Assembly (NCBI GenBank): GCA_947624285.1
Contig: CANQJS010000005.1
Coordinates: 1 to 64,000 of the forward strand
DNA from: an uncultured Clostridia bacterium
GTDB taxonomy: Bacteria; Bacillota; Clostridia; Oscillospirales; Acutalibacteraceae
DNA: 64,000 nt
Direction: 5' to 3'
Shown in pieces: positions 14,125 to 23,071 of this stretch; the stretch's first letter is position 1, and each line of letters starts with the position of its first letter. A program made the position numbers and the translations under genes. Below the pieces are notes generated by a model. The model was not told where the DNA came from. It worked only from the letters and a program-made list of their open reading frames with translations, and did not search any database.

Positions 14125-15633
14125 ATGGCGGAAAATTTATTTACAAAAACCGATACCGAAACAGTTGAAGAAGAACTTGACAAGCTTGCGTACACTAAAA
14201 AACGCTATCTTACGCCGAAAGAGATAGCGGCGTATGTGCTTGTGAATTTCGGGCAGAAAAATCTTAGTCAATATGTAAATGTTTACAAAGAATTTTTTAT
14301 GATTCAGTTTTTGAAGCTCAACACCACCGCCTACGCCAACATAAATCTGTTCGCCTCTATTTACGACGCCGTGGACGATACGATTTCGGGGCTTATAATA
14401 GACAGAACTCGCACCCGCTGGGGCAGAATAAGACCATTTTTCATACTTCCCCTGCCCCTTTGGGTCATCGGCGGATTTATGATGTTCACCGCTCCCGATT
14501 TTACATCGGCAGAGAGGGTATTTTGGTCTGCCGCGGCGATAGTGCTTTACGGGCTCGGTATGAGCTACTTCGGCGCGTGGGGGCTTATGATGTATAACAT
14601 AACGCCCAACAACAACGAGCGCAACGACCTCATAACGACTACAAAATTCGTTGAGCTTTTCGGCGACTGGATACCTTCTTTCGTGCCGATTTTTGTTGAG
14701 ATACTGCCGAGGATAAGCTCTAAATTTACAATGCAGGGCATCTATTCGTGGTTTGCGTATTTCATACTCATAATGGCGGCGGCGTTTTCCGTTTTCGGCT
14801 TTTTCAATATGCGTGAGAGAATACCGCTTCAATCAAGGGAAAAGATGAACGAGACCTCAGTTTTTGAATCCATAAAGCAGATATTCACAAACAGGCCGCT
14901 TTTCGCTATAATCGCCGCCGACTTCTTCAACGGATTCAAAGCCGTGGGCGGCTCAACGGAATCGTATTTTTGGCTCAACAACACCGGTTCTGTTGCGAAC
15001 GCCTCAATATGCGGGCTGTTCACGGGCGCGCCGAATTATATTATGGTGCCGATAGCGGCGAAAATCGTTAAACGATTCGGGGCAAGAACTACCGCCATCG
15101 GCTGCGGACTTTTCGCGGGGACGGCATATATCACAATGTTTTTTGTGGGCTTTCACCCATTCGGGCAGACGATAAGCGACAACTATATTCTCAACTTGGC
15201 GTGGATATTCTTCGCACTTACCGTATGCGGACTTCCGAATAAAATCATAATGGTAGTAGGTCCCGTTCTGTGCGCCGAGACTTTCGACTATATGGAATGG
15301 AAGCACGGCGCGAGAAACGAGGCGCTGGTCACCACCGTTCAGGGATATTTCGGCAAGCTCTCCTCCTCGCTCACCGGCTGGCTTTCTGGAATGGTGCTCA
15401 CTTGGATACATTATGTGCCTCTGACGGATTCACTTGGCAATGCCGTTCCCCAAACCGCGCCCGAAATACTGAGCGGAATTTGGGCGGTCTTTTGCCTGCT
15501 CCCGGGCTTTGCGAGGCTGCTTTACGGACTTTCGTACATCTTCTATCCTATACACGGCAGACTGAAAGACGAAATGATAGTTGCGCTTGCCGAGATCCGC
15601 GCTCAGCGCCTTGAAGAACAAAAAGAAATGTAA
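14125..15633 (+). CDS. MFS/GPH-family sugar:cation symporter
   Basis: A 502-residue, ~12-helix transporter. An N-terminal cytoplasmic segment (YLTPKEIAAYVLVNFGQKNL) is followed by helices with the GPH signature region DAVDDTISGLIIDRTRTRWGRIRPFF. GPH carriers import glycosides, pentosides or hexuronides with Na+ or H+. No sugar-catabolic gene lies beside it, so the substrate is open. ATG 14125 follows a weak GGGGTG site; GTG 14116 is an alternative. It has its own promoter and terminator, so it is a single-gene unit. Confidence 0.85.
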   Translation: MAENLFTKTDTETVEEELDKLAYTKKRYLTPKEIAAYVLVNFGQKNLSQYVNVYKEFFMIQFLKLNTTAYANINLFASIYDAVDDTISGLIIDRTRTRWGRIRPFFILPLPLWVIGGFMMFTAPDFTSAERVFWSAAAIVLYGLGMSYFGAWGLMMYNITPNNNERNDLITTTKFVELFGDWIPSFVPIFVEILPRISSKFTMQGIYSWFAYFILIMAAAFSVFGFFNMRERIPLQSREKMNETSVFESIKQIFTNRPLFAIIAADFFNGFKAVGGSTESYFWLNNTGSVANASICGLFTGAPNYIMVPIAAKIVKRFGARTTAIGCGLFAGTAYITMFFVGFHPFGQTISDNYILNLAWIFFALTVCGLPNKIIMVVGPVLCAETFDYMEWKHGARNEALVTTVQGYFGKLSSSLTGWLSGMVLTWIHYVPLTDSLGNAVPQTAPEILSGIWAVFCLLPGFARLLYGLSYIFYPIHGRLKDEMIVALAEIRAQRLEEQKEM

Positions 15634-15635
15634 CA

Positions 15636-15666
15636 AGAAACGGCTCGAAAATTTCGAGCCGTTTCT
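15636..15666. terminator. Bidirectional terminator
   Basis: AGAAACGGCTCGAAA (15636-15650) pairs with TTTCGAGCCGTTTCT (15652-15666), closing nearly to the centre, between the convergent transporter and YhhN-like genes. Confidence 0.85.
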
Positions 15667-15681
15667 AAAATTTATAGCGAA

Positions 15682-16377
15682 CTATTTATTGAGAAAGATT
15701 ATTGATGCGGCGATGAGGTACTGCCCCGCGTAGTAAAACAGATGATTTAAGAAAATGGGTACGGGCTTTTCCCAGCCTCTGCCGAAATAAATTTTTGAAA
15801 GGATGAGATCGGACAAAACAAACAGCACCGCGCCGACGGCAAGGATAATCATAGATTTGCTTTGAGAAATAAATGCCGCCAAAACGGATGTGCACATAGT
15901 CATCGAAAGAAATACGACATACAGGAAAACAATTCTGCGGTATTTTCCGTAGTGCATTTTCAAAAGATTAGCGGAGAATACCGTTCCCAAACCGAGGACT
16001 ATCGAAACTGCCGCGCAAATGAGCAGATGCCACCATTTAAACGGATTATACATAATAATCGCGGCATTATAGAAAATATGACCGATAAGGAAAAACAGGA
16101 AGCCCGCTTTGAGGTATTCGTTAGCGTCCTTGGGATAGATGAATTTTAAATCAAGCGCTATATCGCCCGCAAGCCCTAACACTCCGCCCATCATAATGAG
16201 AATGCCGTAATCGGAAGCATCGGGATTTTGCAAAACAGCAAACACCGATGTGAGCAGATAGCAAAGGCTTGAAGCCATTTTGTAAAACAGCCTCATCACG
16301 CTTGCGCCCTTGGCACGGGCGAACAAAAAACCCGTTGAAACAACCAAACCTGCGAAAAGAATTATGTAGTACCACAT
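15682..16377 (-). CDS. YhhN/TMEM86-family membrane protein (lysoplasmalogenase-like)
   Basis: The 231-residue, eight-helix protein carries the family motifs GLAGDIALDLK and FFLIGHIFYNAAII and a C-terminal ALFVLSDLIL-type helix (VLFVLSDLILSKIYF). Animal TMEM86 members cleave the vinyl-ether bond of lysoplasmalogens; plasmalogens do occur in anaerobic Clostridia, so a similar role is plausible but not shown. A strong GGAGGAG site precedes ATG 16377. The 219 nt upstream of it hold no gene. Confidence 0.8.
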   Translation of the reverse strand: MWYYIILFAGLVVSTGFLFARAKGASVMRLFYKMASSLCYLLTSVFAVLQNPDASDYGILIMMGGVLGLAGDIALDLKFIYPKDANEYLKAGFLFFLIGHIFYNAAIIMYNPFKWWHLLICAAVSIVLGLGTVFSANLLKMHYGKYRRIVFLYVVFLSMTMCTSVLAAFISQSKSMIILAVGAVLFVLSDLILSKIYFGRGWEKPVPIFLNHLFYYAGQYLIAASIIFLNK

Positions 16378-16596
16378 ATCGCTCCTCCGAAAAATGAATA
16401 AAATTATCCAAAATTATAATAACACACTTCGGAAAAATCCGCAATATAAATATCTTGAAATAAAGAATTTATATTTAGAGATACTACATTCTATAAAAAA
16501 TCATGAAATCGGTTACCGTTAAATACGCCTTTTGCCTCCCGCCGAGAAATTTTTGCGACCGCTCACAGTGCGCGAAAGTGCGCTGTGTGAAAAATC

Positions 16597-17205
16597 TTAT
16601 TCGCCTTTACCGCTAAGCGAAGCTTTTATTCTTTCATAAATTTCAACGATTTTAAATCTTATCTCATATTTTTGATTTTTGCTGATGAGCGCGCTTTCCT
16701 TTTCATCAAGCACCTCGTTTATCTCGTCCTCGCAAACAGCAGACAGGCATATAGCGGGAAACATCACACACCACCAGTTGTGACCCTTCGCCTGCCCTAT
16801 TTCGATTTTAAGGGCGTTGTAAACTCCGCTTGGCAAGGTGATTTTCTCATACTCACGGGTGTTGAAAAATTCCTCGTCCACATAGGCTTTTACGGGATAA
16901 TCAAATCCGTTTTCGGCAACGCACCTTTCGGCGGTATCTTCAAAAAGCCCGATATTGTCTTTGCATGCTTCGATTATCTCATCAAGCGAAGAACAGTTTA
17001 TAAATATATCTCTTCCCTTTTCGAGAACGGCGTCACGCACTTTCAGCTTCAGAGCTTGATCGTATTCCTCATCGGAATTTGCGAGAATATGAAGCCTGAA
17101 AACATCATCGGAAATCTGCTCGCTCGTTTTGATAAACGGCGCGGTATATGCCGCGATAAGTAAAAGTATTACAAAAATCGGTATGAATATTTTGATTTTA
17201 CGCAT
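16597..17205 (-). CDS. spoIIR: Stage II sporulation protein R
   Basis: The 202-residue protein has an N-terminal membrane anchor and the SpoIIR core FRLHILANSDEEYDQALKLKVRDAVL, with later GVYNALKIEIGQAKGHNWWCVMFP. SpoIIR is made in the forespore under sigma-F and exported to trigger SpoIIGA to process pro-sigma-E in the mother cell. It is direct evidence that the organism is or was a spore former. Its SD region is inside a hairpin with the ispE-proximal intergenic sequence (17210-17245). Confidence 0.93.
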   Translation of the reverse strand: MRKIKIFIPIFVILLLIAAYTAPFIKTSEQISDDVFRLHILANSDEEYDQALKLKVRDAVLEKGRDIFINCSSLDEIIEACKDNIGLFEDTAERCVAENGFDYPVKAYVDEEFFNTREYEKITLPSGVYNALKIEIGQAKGHNWWCVMFPAICLSAVCEDEINEVLDEKESALISKNQKYEIRFKIVEIYERIKASLSGKGE

Positions 17206-17209
17206 AATT

Positions 17210-17245
17210 AAAACCTGCCTTTCAGCTTGATTGTTGGCAGGTTTT
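17210..17245 (-). terminator. Hairpin that overlaps the spoIIR ribosome site
   Basis: AAAACCTGCC (17210-17219) pairs with GGCAGGTTTT (17236-17245) around a 16-nt loop. In minus-strand RNA the downstream arm, GGCAGG plus T-run, both resembles a terminator for ispE and contains the spoIIR Shine-Dalgarno. Confidence 0.55.
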
Positions 17246-17252
17246 AAAAATT

Positions 17253-18125
17253 TTATTCAATTATCTTGCATCCGCTGCTCACAGGCGAGCATACAAGCAC
17301 ATCTTTTACAATAGGCGAAAGAGCCGAAGCCGCGTTTTGCGCGCTTTCCTTATCCGCAAATATTCCGAAAACCGTAGGTCCGCTGCCGCTCATACAATAG
17401 CCGACGGCATTATTGTTTTTCATCGTTTCCTTTATTTCAATGCGTTTCGGCACTTCTATGAACTGCTCGAAAACATTTTCCATTTTTTCGCATACGGCGT
17501 TCAAATCGCGGGACTGAACAGCCTGAAGCATACCGAGCTTATCCGGCGTGTGGACTTTGCCATAAAGGTCAAACTGATTATAGGCATAGCCCGTATTGAC
17601 GCTGAAATCGGGCTTTGCCAAGACGATATAACATCTGCGAAGCGGCTTTACCCTACTAAGCTTATCGCCTATTCCCTGCGCCAAAAGCGTGCCGCCCGTA
17701 AGGCAAAACGGAACATCCGCCCCTATTTTTACGCCTATGGCGCAAAGCTCGCTTTCGCCGAGATCTGTTTTGTATAGCCTGTTGAGCGCGGTTATCACCG
17801 CCGCCCCATCGGCGCTGCCGCCCGCAAGCCCTGCCGCGTGAGGTATGCGCTTCACGATATCAATATGTATTCCTTTGTTTTTCTTCTTTGTGAAATCAAA
17901 AAACGCCTGCGCGGCTTTCCAAGCTATGTTGCTCTCGTCAAGAGGTATTCCCTCGGCGTCGCAGGATAAAGATATAGCCTTAGACCTGTTTTCCGTTACG
18001 GTAACAGTATCGTAAATTCCAACGCTCTGCATAATCATAAAAAGATCGTGGTAGCCGTCCGTTCGCCTGTTTATTATATCAAGCATTAAATTTATTTTAG
18101 CGTACGCTTTAACCTTTACCTGCAT
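17253..18125 (-). CDS. ispE: 4-diphosphocytidyl-2-C-methyl-D-erythritol kinase
   Basis: A 290-residue GHMP kinase. KAYAKINLMLDI opens the chain, PHAAGLAGGSADGAAVI (about 90-105) is the ATP-binding glycine loop, and SGSGPTVFGIF near 255 is the third GHMP motif. It phosphorylates CDP-methylerythritol in the MEP route to isoprenoids. It follows the aminotransferase gene by 1 nt in the same direction, which is typical for co-transcription though the functions differ. Confidence 0.95.
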   Translation of the reverse strand: MQVKVKAYAKINLMLDIINRRTDGYHDLFMIMQSVGIYDTVTVTENRSKAISLSCDAEGIPLDESNIAWKAAQAFFDFTKKKNKGIHIDIVKRIPHAAGLAGGSADGAAVITALNRLYKTDLGESELCAIGVKIGADVPFCLTGGTLLAQGIGDKLSRVKPLRRCYIVLAKPDFSVNTGYAYNQFDLYGKVHTPDKLGMLQAVQSRDLNAVCEKMENVFEQFIEVPKRIEIKETMKNNNAVGYCMSGSGPTVFGIFADKESAQNAASALSPIVKDVLVCSPVSSGCKIIE

Positions 18126-18126
18126 A

Positions 18127-19302
18127 TTATCCCTTTATTTCTTTTACAAATTCGCCGATTCTTTCTATCGCGGCTTTTATGTTTTCTATCGAATAGCAGT
18201 ATGATACTCTTATATATCCCTCGCCGCAGTCGCCGAAGGCGTTTCCCGGCACAACCGCAACACGCTTTTCCGTTATGAGCCTTTCGCAAAATTCATCGCT
18301 TGAAAGCCCCGTGGATTTAATGCACGGGAAGATATAAAACGCTCCCTCCGGCTCAAAACAGTCGAGACCTATCTCCCTAAAGGCATTTACGGTAAATCTG
18401 CGGCGCATATCGTATTCTTCAAGCATTTTTTCAATGTCCCCGTCTCCGTTTTTCAGCGCCTCGATAGCGGCATACTGAGAATTGGTGGGGGCGCTCATAA
18501 TCGCGAATTGATGCAGCTTTGTCATTTGAGCTATAACCGGAGCAGGACCCAAGGCGTAGCCGAGCCGCCAGCCCGTCATCGAATAAGTTTTGGAAAATCC
18601 GTTGATAACTACCGTGCGTTCCTGCATACCGTCTATGGAGGCGACGGAACAATGCCTTTCTCCGCCGTAGGTAAGCTCGCTGTATATCTCATCGGAAATC
18701 ACAAAAAGATCGTGTTTTATTATGACCTTTGCTATCTTTTCAAGCTCCTCTTTTCTCATAACCGCGCCCGTCGGGTTATTGGGGTAAGGGAGCACAAGGA
18801 GCTTCGTCCTGTCCGTAACGGCGCGCTCTATTTCCTCGGCGGTGAGCTTAAAATTGTTTTCCTGCCTTGTAACAAGCGGAATTGCTTTTCCGCCGCAGGT
18901 TTCGATTATCGGCTTGTAGCACACGAACGAAGGCTCGACCACAAGCGCCTCGTCGCCCTGCGAAATAAGAGTCCTCACCGCCATATCAATGCCCTCGGAG
19001 CCGCCGACGGTCACCATCGCCTCGCTCACGGGGTTGTACTCAACATCGTATTTTCTTTCGTAGAAAGCGCATATTTCCTTGCGCAGAGCAAGAAGTCCGG
19101 CGTTCGCGGTGTATCTCGTTGCGCCCCTGTCAAGATAATCAATGGCGGTGCGCCGAATATGCCACGGCGTGAGAAAATCCGGCTCGCCAACGCCGAGGGA
19201 AATAACATTTTCCATTTCCTCGGCAATGGAGAAAAATTTTCTTATGCCGCTGGGCTTAACGCCGACAATGCTTTCATTCAGAAATTCACTGTAATCTATC
19301 AA
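18127..19302 (-). CDS. Class I/II pyridoxal-phosphate aminotransferase
   Basis: A 391-residue fold-type I aminotransferase of the AspAT family. Motifs include ISLGVGEPDFLTPWHI, the cofactor-ring Asn in LPYPNNPTGAV, an ISDEIYSELTYGG segment and the Schiff-base Lys in INGFSKTYSMTGWRLGY. It moves an amino group between an amino acid and a 2-oxo acid; the substrate is not readable. The start is a TTG at 19302 whose TGA-containing overlap with the stop of the Lrp gene makes the two translationally coupled. Confidence 0.9.
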   Translation of the reverse strand: MIDYSEFLNESIVGVKPSGIRKFFSIAEEMENVISLGVGEPDFLTPWHIRRTAIDYLDRGATRYTANAGLLALRKEICAFYERKYDVEYNPVSEAMVTVGGSEGIDMAVRTLISQGDEALVVEPSFVCYKPIIETCGGKAIPLVTRQENNFKLTAEEIERAVTDRTKLLVLPYPNNPTGAVMRKEELEKIAKVIIKHDLFVISDEIYSELTYGGERHCSVASIDGMQERTVVINGFSKTYSMTGWRLGYALGPAPVIAQMTKLHQFAIMSAPTNSQYAAIEALKNGDGDIEKMLEEYDMRRRFTVNAFREIGLDCFEPEGAFYIFPCIKSTGLSSDEFCERLITEKRVAVVPGNAFGDCGEGYIRVSYCYSIENIKAAIERIGEFVKEIKG

Positions 19303-19778
19303 AAGGAAACAGTCCCCCTGTCGTCCTTGATTTCATCCGTAAAAAGAACGCCGAGCTCCTTATACTTCTTAAGAATAAAGTGTGTGGCGGTGGAAACTAC
19401 TCCCTCAAGCGGAGAGACCCTGTTGGCGATAAACATAGCAACCTCGTGGAAGGATTTATCAGAGACCATAACCATAAGGTCGAAGCCGCCGCTCATAAGA
19501 TAGATCGACTCAACCTCCTCAAGGTCGGCAATTCTGCCGGCTATATCGTCAAAGCCTCTGCCGTATTTCGGCTGCACCTTTATCTCAATAAGAGCGGAAA
19601 CTGTTTCATAATCCGCCTTCTCCTTATCGACTATCGCCTTGTAGCCCTTTATAACCCCTGTCTCTTCAAGGAGCTTTATCTCATCGGTGATTTCCTTTTC
19701 GCTTTTTCCGAGCATTACCGCAAGCTCTTTATTTGTGAGCCTCGCGTCGCTTTCAAGCAGCCGTAGTAATTTATTCAT
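19299..19778 (-). CDS. Lrp/AsnC-family transcriptional regulator
   Basis: The 159-residue product has an N-terminal winged helix (LLRLLESDARLTNKELAVMLGKSEKEITDEIKLLEETGVI) and a C-terminal RAM/ACT-like ligand domain with GGFDLMVMVSDKSFHEVAMFI. Members sense amino acids. It overlaps the aminotransferase gene by 4 nt, so it probably responds to that enzyme's substrate or product and regulates the operon. AAGGAG precedes ATG 19778. Confidence 0.9.
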   Translation of the reverse strand: MNKLLRLLESDARLTNKELAVMLGKSEKEITDEIKLLEETGVIKGYKAIVDKEKADYETVSALIEIKVQPKYGRGFDDIAGRIADLEEVESIYLMSGGFDLMVMVSDKSFHEVAMFIANRVSPLEGVVSTATHFILKKYKELGVLFTDEIKDDRGTVSF

Positions 19779-19789
19779 ACGCTTTCTCC

Positions 19790-20599
19790 TTAATTTATCG
19801 GCACGGGCACGGGCTCTCTGTTTTGGTAAATAACGGTGCTGTTAAAGCCGCATTCCTTAGCCAAAGCAAGACCCTGCTTTATCCCCGCGCCTATTTTTTG
19901 ATGATAATGACTGTCCGACCCGACGGTGATATATTCCCCGCCTAAATCCTTAAACAGCTTTATTATATTTTTATCGGGCAAAGTCTCCTTTATCGGCTGA
20001 AACAAGCCCGATGTGTTGATTTCGAGCGCCCTTTTGTTTTTGACAAGAAGGGAAAGTATCGCCTCTATCTTATCTGTAAATCTTTTAAAATCAACATCTA
20101 TTCCCGCCCTGCCCTTGATATACCGCATCGGATATGTAAGATGCGCGAGGGAATCAAAATTATTCCAAAGGCAAAGCTCATAGACGGTGTCAAAATATCT
20201 GCCGAGTAGCTCATAGACATCAAATTCTTTGTAGTCAAGATAATAGAAATCGGGCATATTTTCAAGGTTGTGGATAGAGCCGAGAATAAAATCGTATTTA
20301 AAGTTATTCAAAATATTCTCCGCAAGAGATTTATTGTAAACCGCCTGCCCCATCTCCAGACCCTGCATAACAAGCAGCTCGCCCTCGAAATATTTTTTTG
20401 CCTTGTAGCTTTCAAAATACTGATTTGCGGAAAAAGTTCTGAAATCAAGCGTTTTTGAATCTATTTCGCAGTGGTCGGTTATCGCGATCGCGTCCATTCC
20501 GAGGCTTACCGCGCTTTCGCAAAGCAACATACAGGAGTGATTTCCGTCAAACGAATGGTCGGAATGAACATGCATATCCATTATGTATGAAAAATCCAT
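19790..20599 (-). CDS. PHP-domain histidinol-phosphatase-family protein
   Basis: The 269-residue PHP metal-dependent phosphoesterase shows MHVHSDHSFDG at 9-19, ITDHCEID, an EMG segment, ILGSIHNLE and VGSDSHY, the expected order of metal ligands. HisK/HisJ-type histidinol-phosphatase is the best guess, but PHP proteins vary and no other his gene is nearby. GAGGAAG precedes ATG 20599. A 77-nt repeated element starts 33 nt upstream. Confidence 0.8.
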   Translation of the reverse strand: MDFSYIMDMHVHSDHSFDGNHSCMLLCESAVSLGMDAIAITDHCEIDSKTLDFRTFSANQYFESYKAKKYFEGELLVMQGLEMGQAVYNKSLAENILNNFKYDFILGSIHNLENMPDFYYLDYKEFDVYELLGRYFDTVYELCLWNNFDSLAHLTYPMRYIKGRAGIDVDFKRFTDKIEAILSLLVKNKRALEINTSGLFQPIKETLPDKNIIKLFKDLGGEYITVGSDSHYHQKIGAGIKQGLALAKECGFNSTVIYQNREPVPVPIN

Positions 20600-20631
20600 A
20601 AATCTTCCTCATCACCGTGTTTGCGATACTA

Positions 20632-20708
20632 TAGTATTGGCAAGGGGTTTGAAGCGGTATTTGCGTAAATAAACCCGCAAAAACTTTTTTGTGTTCAACT
20701 CCCCTCAG
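20632..20708. repeat. 77-nt structured repeat element, copy 1
   Basis: This stretch matches the reverse complement of 35241-35317 over the full 77 nt except for scattered substitutions, most in one 5-nt block. It can fold as an outer stem (AGGGG...TTGAA with TTCAA...CCCCT) around an inner stem (GCGG...TATTT with AAATA...CCGC, bulged). It lies between divergent genes, upstream of the PHP gene; the ACT promoter is downstream of it at 20763, so it is not that gene's leader. Confidence 0.75.
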
Positions 20709-20762
20709 CTATAGGTATTTTATCATATTTATAAGATTTTTCAATTATTATTATCGTTTTTA

Positions 20763-20791
20763 TTGAAAAAAATTTAAGTCTTTGATATAAT
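20763..20791 (+). promoter_or_regulatory. Promoter of the ACT/PFL operon
   Basis: TTGAAA (20763-20768), 17-nt spacer and TATAAT (20786-20791), 27 nt before the ATG of the ACT gene. Confidence 0.7.
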
Positions 20792-20818
20792 TTCTTTAAT
20801 ATTTTCGGAGGTGATACT

Positions 20819-21088
20819 ATGCGAGCCGTTATTACGGTCATCGGCAGGGATACGGTGGGCATTCTCGCAAAGGTCTCTGCCATCTGCGCAAAAAACAATG
20901 TGAATATCATTGAGGTTACCCAATCTATTTTGCAGGATATGTTCTGTATGATTATGATGGCTGATATATCGAAATGCGCCGTTCCCTTTGCTCAGTTTTC
21001 GGACGATCTTACCGAATACGGAAAAGAAAGCGGACTTTCCATCCATGTTATGAATGAGGATATTTTCAATTCAATGCACAGAATATAG
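20819..21088 (+). CDS. ACT-domain protein, UPF0237 family
   Basis: The 89-residue single ACT domain begins AVITVIGRDTVGILAKVSAICAKNNVNIIEV, the UPF0237 pattern. Such proteins are thought to sense an amino acid or related ligand. GGAGGTG precedes ATG 20819. The gene is always seen beside a PFL/UPF0210 gene in Firmicutes, as here with a 10-nt gap, and the pair is transcribed from the promoter at 20763. Confidence 0.9.
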   Translation: MRAVITVIGRDTVGILAKVSAICAKNNVNIIEVTQSILQDMFCMIMMADISKCAVPFAQFSDDLTEYGKESGLSIHVMNEDIFNSMHRI

Positions 21089-21098
21089 GTGATTCTTT

Positions 21099-22454
21099 AT
21101 GATCAACACTTTTGACATACTCGAAACGATACATATGATTCAGGACGAATGCCTTGATATACGCACAACAACAATGGGAATTTCCCTTTTGGACTGTGCG
21201 GATACAGACATTGACCGCGCCTGCGATAAAATTTACGAAAAGATCTGCCGCAAGGCGGAAAAGCTTGTTGAAACGGGAAACGATATTGAAAAGCAATATG
21301 GTATTCCGATAATCAACAAGCGTGTTTCCGTTACTCCCATTGCGATACTTGCGGGAATAAGCGGCGGAGATCCGGTGAAATATGCCCTCGCTCTTGAAAA
21401 AGCGGCAAATACCATAGGCGTAAACTTCATAGGCGGTTACTCCGCCCTTGTGCAAAAGGGCTTTTCAGCGGGCGATATAGAGCTTATCAATTCCATTCCC
21501 GAGGCGTTAGCGGCAACGGAGCACCTTTGCTCCTCCGTGAACATAGGCACAACCAAAGCCGGAATAAATATGGACGCCGTGAGAATTATGGGTAAGCAGA
21601 TCAAGAAGGCGGCGGAGCTTACAAAAGATAAGGACTGTATTGCCGCGGGCAAGCTCGTTGTATTTTGCAACGCTCCCGAGGATAATCCCTTTATGGCGGG
21701 GGCTTTTCACGGTCTTTCAGAGCCAGACTGCGTTATAAATGTAGGCGTTTCGGGCCCAGGAGTAGTCAGAGCGGCTGTTTCAAAATACCCCGATTACAGC
21801 ATAAACGAGATAGCGGAGCTTATCAAAAAAACGGCGTTCAAGATAACAAGAATGGGTCAGCTCGTAGGCGTTGAGGCTTCTAAAAGGTTAGGCGTGCCGT
21901 TCGGCATAGTCGATCTTTCGCTCGCCCCCACCCCTGCCGTGGGAGATTCGGTTGCTCACATACTTGAGGAAATCGGTCTTGAGCAGTGCGGCGCGGCAGG
22001 CACTACGGCGTGCCTTGCGATGCTGAACGACGCGGTGAAAAAGGGCGGCGTTATGGCTTCGTCAAGCGTTGGAGGGCTTTCGGGCGCGTTTATTCCCGTC
22101 TCAGAGGACGCGGGTATGATAAACGCCGCAAGGAGCGGCGCGCTTTCCATTGAAAAATTAGAGGCTATGACTGCCGTATGCTCCGTGGGGCTTGATATGA
22201 TAGTTATTCCGGGAGACACCACGCCCGAGGTGATAAGCGGAATAATCGCCGACGAAGCGGCAATAGGTATGGTAAACGGCAAGACGACGGCGGTAAGAGT
22301 TATACCCGCTATCGGAAAAAAGATAGGAGAAGAGCTTGAATTCGGCGGACTCCTCGGCTCAGGGCCCGTTATGAGGGTGAACACAAAATCCCCGGCGAAA
22401 TTCATTGAGAGAGGCGGCAGAATCCCCGCCCCGCTCCACAGCCTTAAAAACTAA
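21099..22454 (+). CDS. PFL family protein (UPF0210/DUF711)
   Basis: The 451-residue product matches the UPF0210 family over its full usual length, including the [32 protein letters not shown] and [17 protein letters not shown] segments. The fold resembles glycyl-radical enzymes but no catalytic role has been shown. It follows the ACT protein by 10 nt with a weak TAGGTGA site; the two likely act together, perhaps the ACT protein as a sensor subunit. Confidence 0.93.
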   Translation: MINTFDILETIHMIQDECLDIRTTTMGISLLDCADTDIDRACDKIYEKICRKAEKLVETGNDIEKQYGIPIINKRVSVTPIAILAGISGGDPVKYALALEKAANTIGVNFIGGYSALVQKGFSAGDIELINSIPEALAATEHLCSSVNIGTTKAGINMDAVRIMGKQIKKAAELTKDKDCIAAGKLVVFCNAPEDNPFMAGAFHGLSEPDCVINVGVSGPGVVRAAVSKYPDYSINEIAELIKKTAFKITRMGQLVGVEASKRLGVPFGIVDLSLAPTPAVGDSVAHILEEIGLEQCGAAGTTACLAMLNDAVKKGGVMASSSVGGLSGAFIPVSEDAGMINAARSGALSIEKLEAMTAVCSVGLDMIVIPGDTTPEVISGIIADEAAIGMVNGKTTAVRVIPAIGKKIGEELEFGGLLGSGPVMRVNTKSPAKFIERGGRIPAPLHSLKN

Positions 22455-22500
22455 AACGGCAAAAAGGTGCGTTCACTTACCTTAGCCTTGAGAAAGAATA

Positions 22501-22530
22501 AAGCCTGAAGCGATGCTTCAGGCTTTTTTT
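22501..22530. terminator. Bidirectional terminator
   Basis: AAGCCTGAAGC, loop GAT, GCTTCAGGCTT then a T-run. It ends the PFL operon on the plus strand and directly abuts the 3' end of the minus-strand tRNA-Cys. Confidence 0.9.
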
Positions 22531-22604
22531 GGAGGCACCACCCAGATTTGAACTGGGGCGTAAAGCTTTTGCAGAGCTCTGCCTTACCTCTTGGCTATGG
22601 TGCC
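22530..22604 (-). tRNA. tRNA-Cys, anticodon GCA
   Basis: The minus strand folds as a cloverleaf with GGCACC/GGTGCC acceptor, anticodon loop CTGCAAA and T-loop TTCAAAT; CCA is encoded. It is the last of five tRNAs in the cluster. Confidence 0.95.
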
Positions 22605-22634
22605 GATTATGGGCGCCGAAAAATCAGCGCCCGT

Positions 22635-22710
22635 TGGAGCGGATTACGAGACTCGAACTCGCCACCTCCACCTTGGCAAGGTGGCGCTCTACCGGATGAG
22701 CTAAATCCGC
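22635..22710 (-). tRNA. tRNA-Gly, anticodon GCC
   Basis: Acceptor GCGGATT with AATCCGC, anticodon stem CCACC/GGTGG around TTGCCAA, T-loop TTCGAGT, CCA encoded. Confidence 0.95.
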
Positions 22711-22713
22711 ATA

Positions 22714-22791
<78 letters not shown>

Positions 22792-22795
22792 TTTT

Positions 22796-22872
22796 TGGCG
22801 ACCCGGAACGGACTTGAACCGTCGACCTCCTGCGTGACAGGCAGGCGTTCTAACCAGCTGAACTACCGGGCC
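22796..22872 (-). tRNA. tRNA-Asp, anticodon GTC
   Basis: Acceptor GGCCCGG with CCGGGTC (one G-U pair), anticodon stem CCTGC/GCAGG around CTGTCAC, T-loop TTCAAGT, CCA encoded. Confidence 0.95.
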
Positions 22873-22897
22873 GTTTTGCACGGCATAAGCCGCGCGT

Positions 22898-22973
22898 TGG
22901 TGGAAGTTACAGGGCTCGAACCTGTGACCCTCTGCTTGTAGGGCAGATGCTCTCCCAGCTGAGCTAAACTTCC
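22898..22973 (-). tRNA. tRNA-Val, anticodon TAC
   Basis: Acceptor GGAAGTT with AACTTCC, anticodon stem TCTGC/GCAGA around CCTACAA, T-loop TTCGAGC, CCA encoded. First gene of the five-tRNA cluster. Confidence 0.95.
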
Positions 22974-23071
22974 GTATCGCTGATGCGACTGTTGATTATA
23001 ATACTATATCCATAGAAAAAAGTCAACACTTTTTTAGTAATTTTTTGATTATCCGATCAGGCGCGAAAGTG

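Noticed and set aside
16564..16587. CACAGTGCGC-GAAA-GTGCGCTGTG hairpin after spoIIR
   Set aside because: The stem is decent (two G-U pairs, GAAA loop), but no T-run follows on the minus strand, so I do not call it a terminator.
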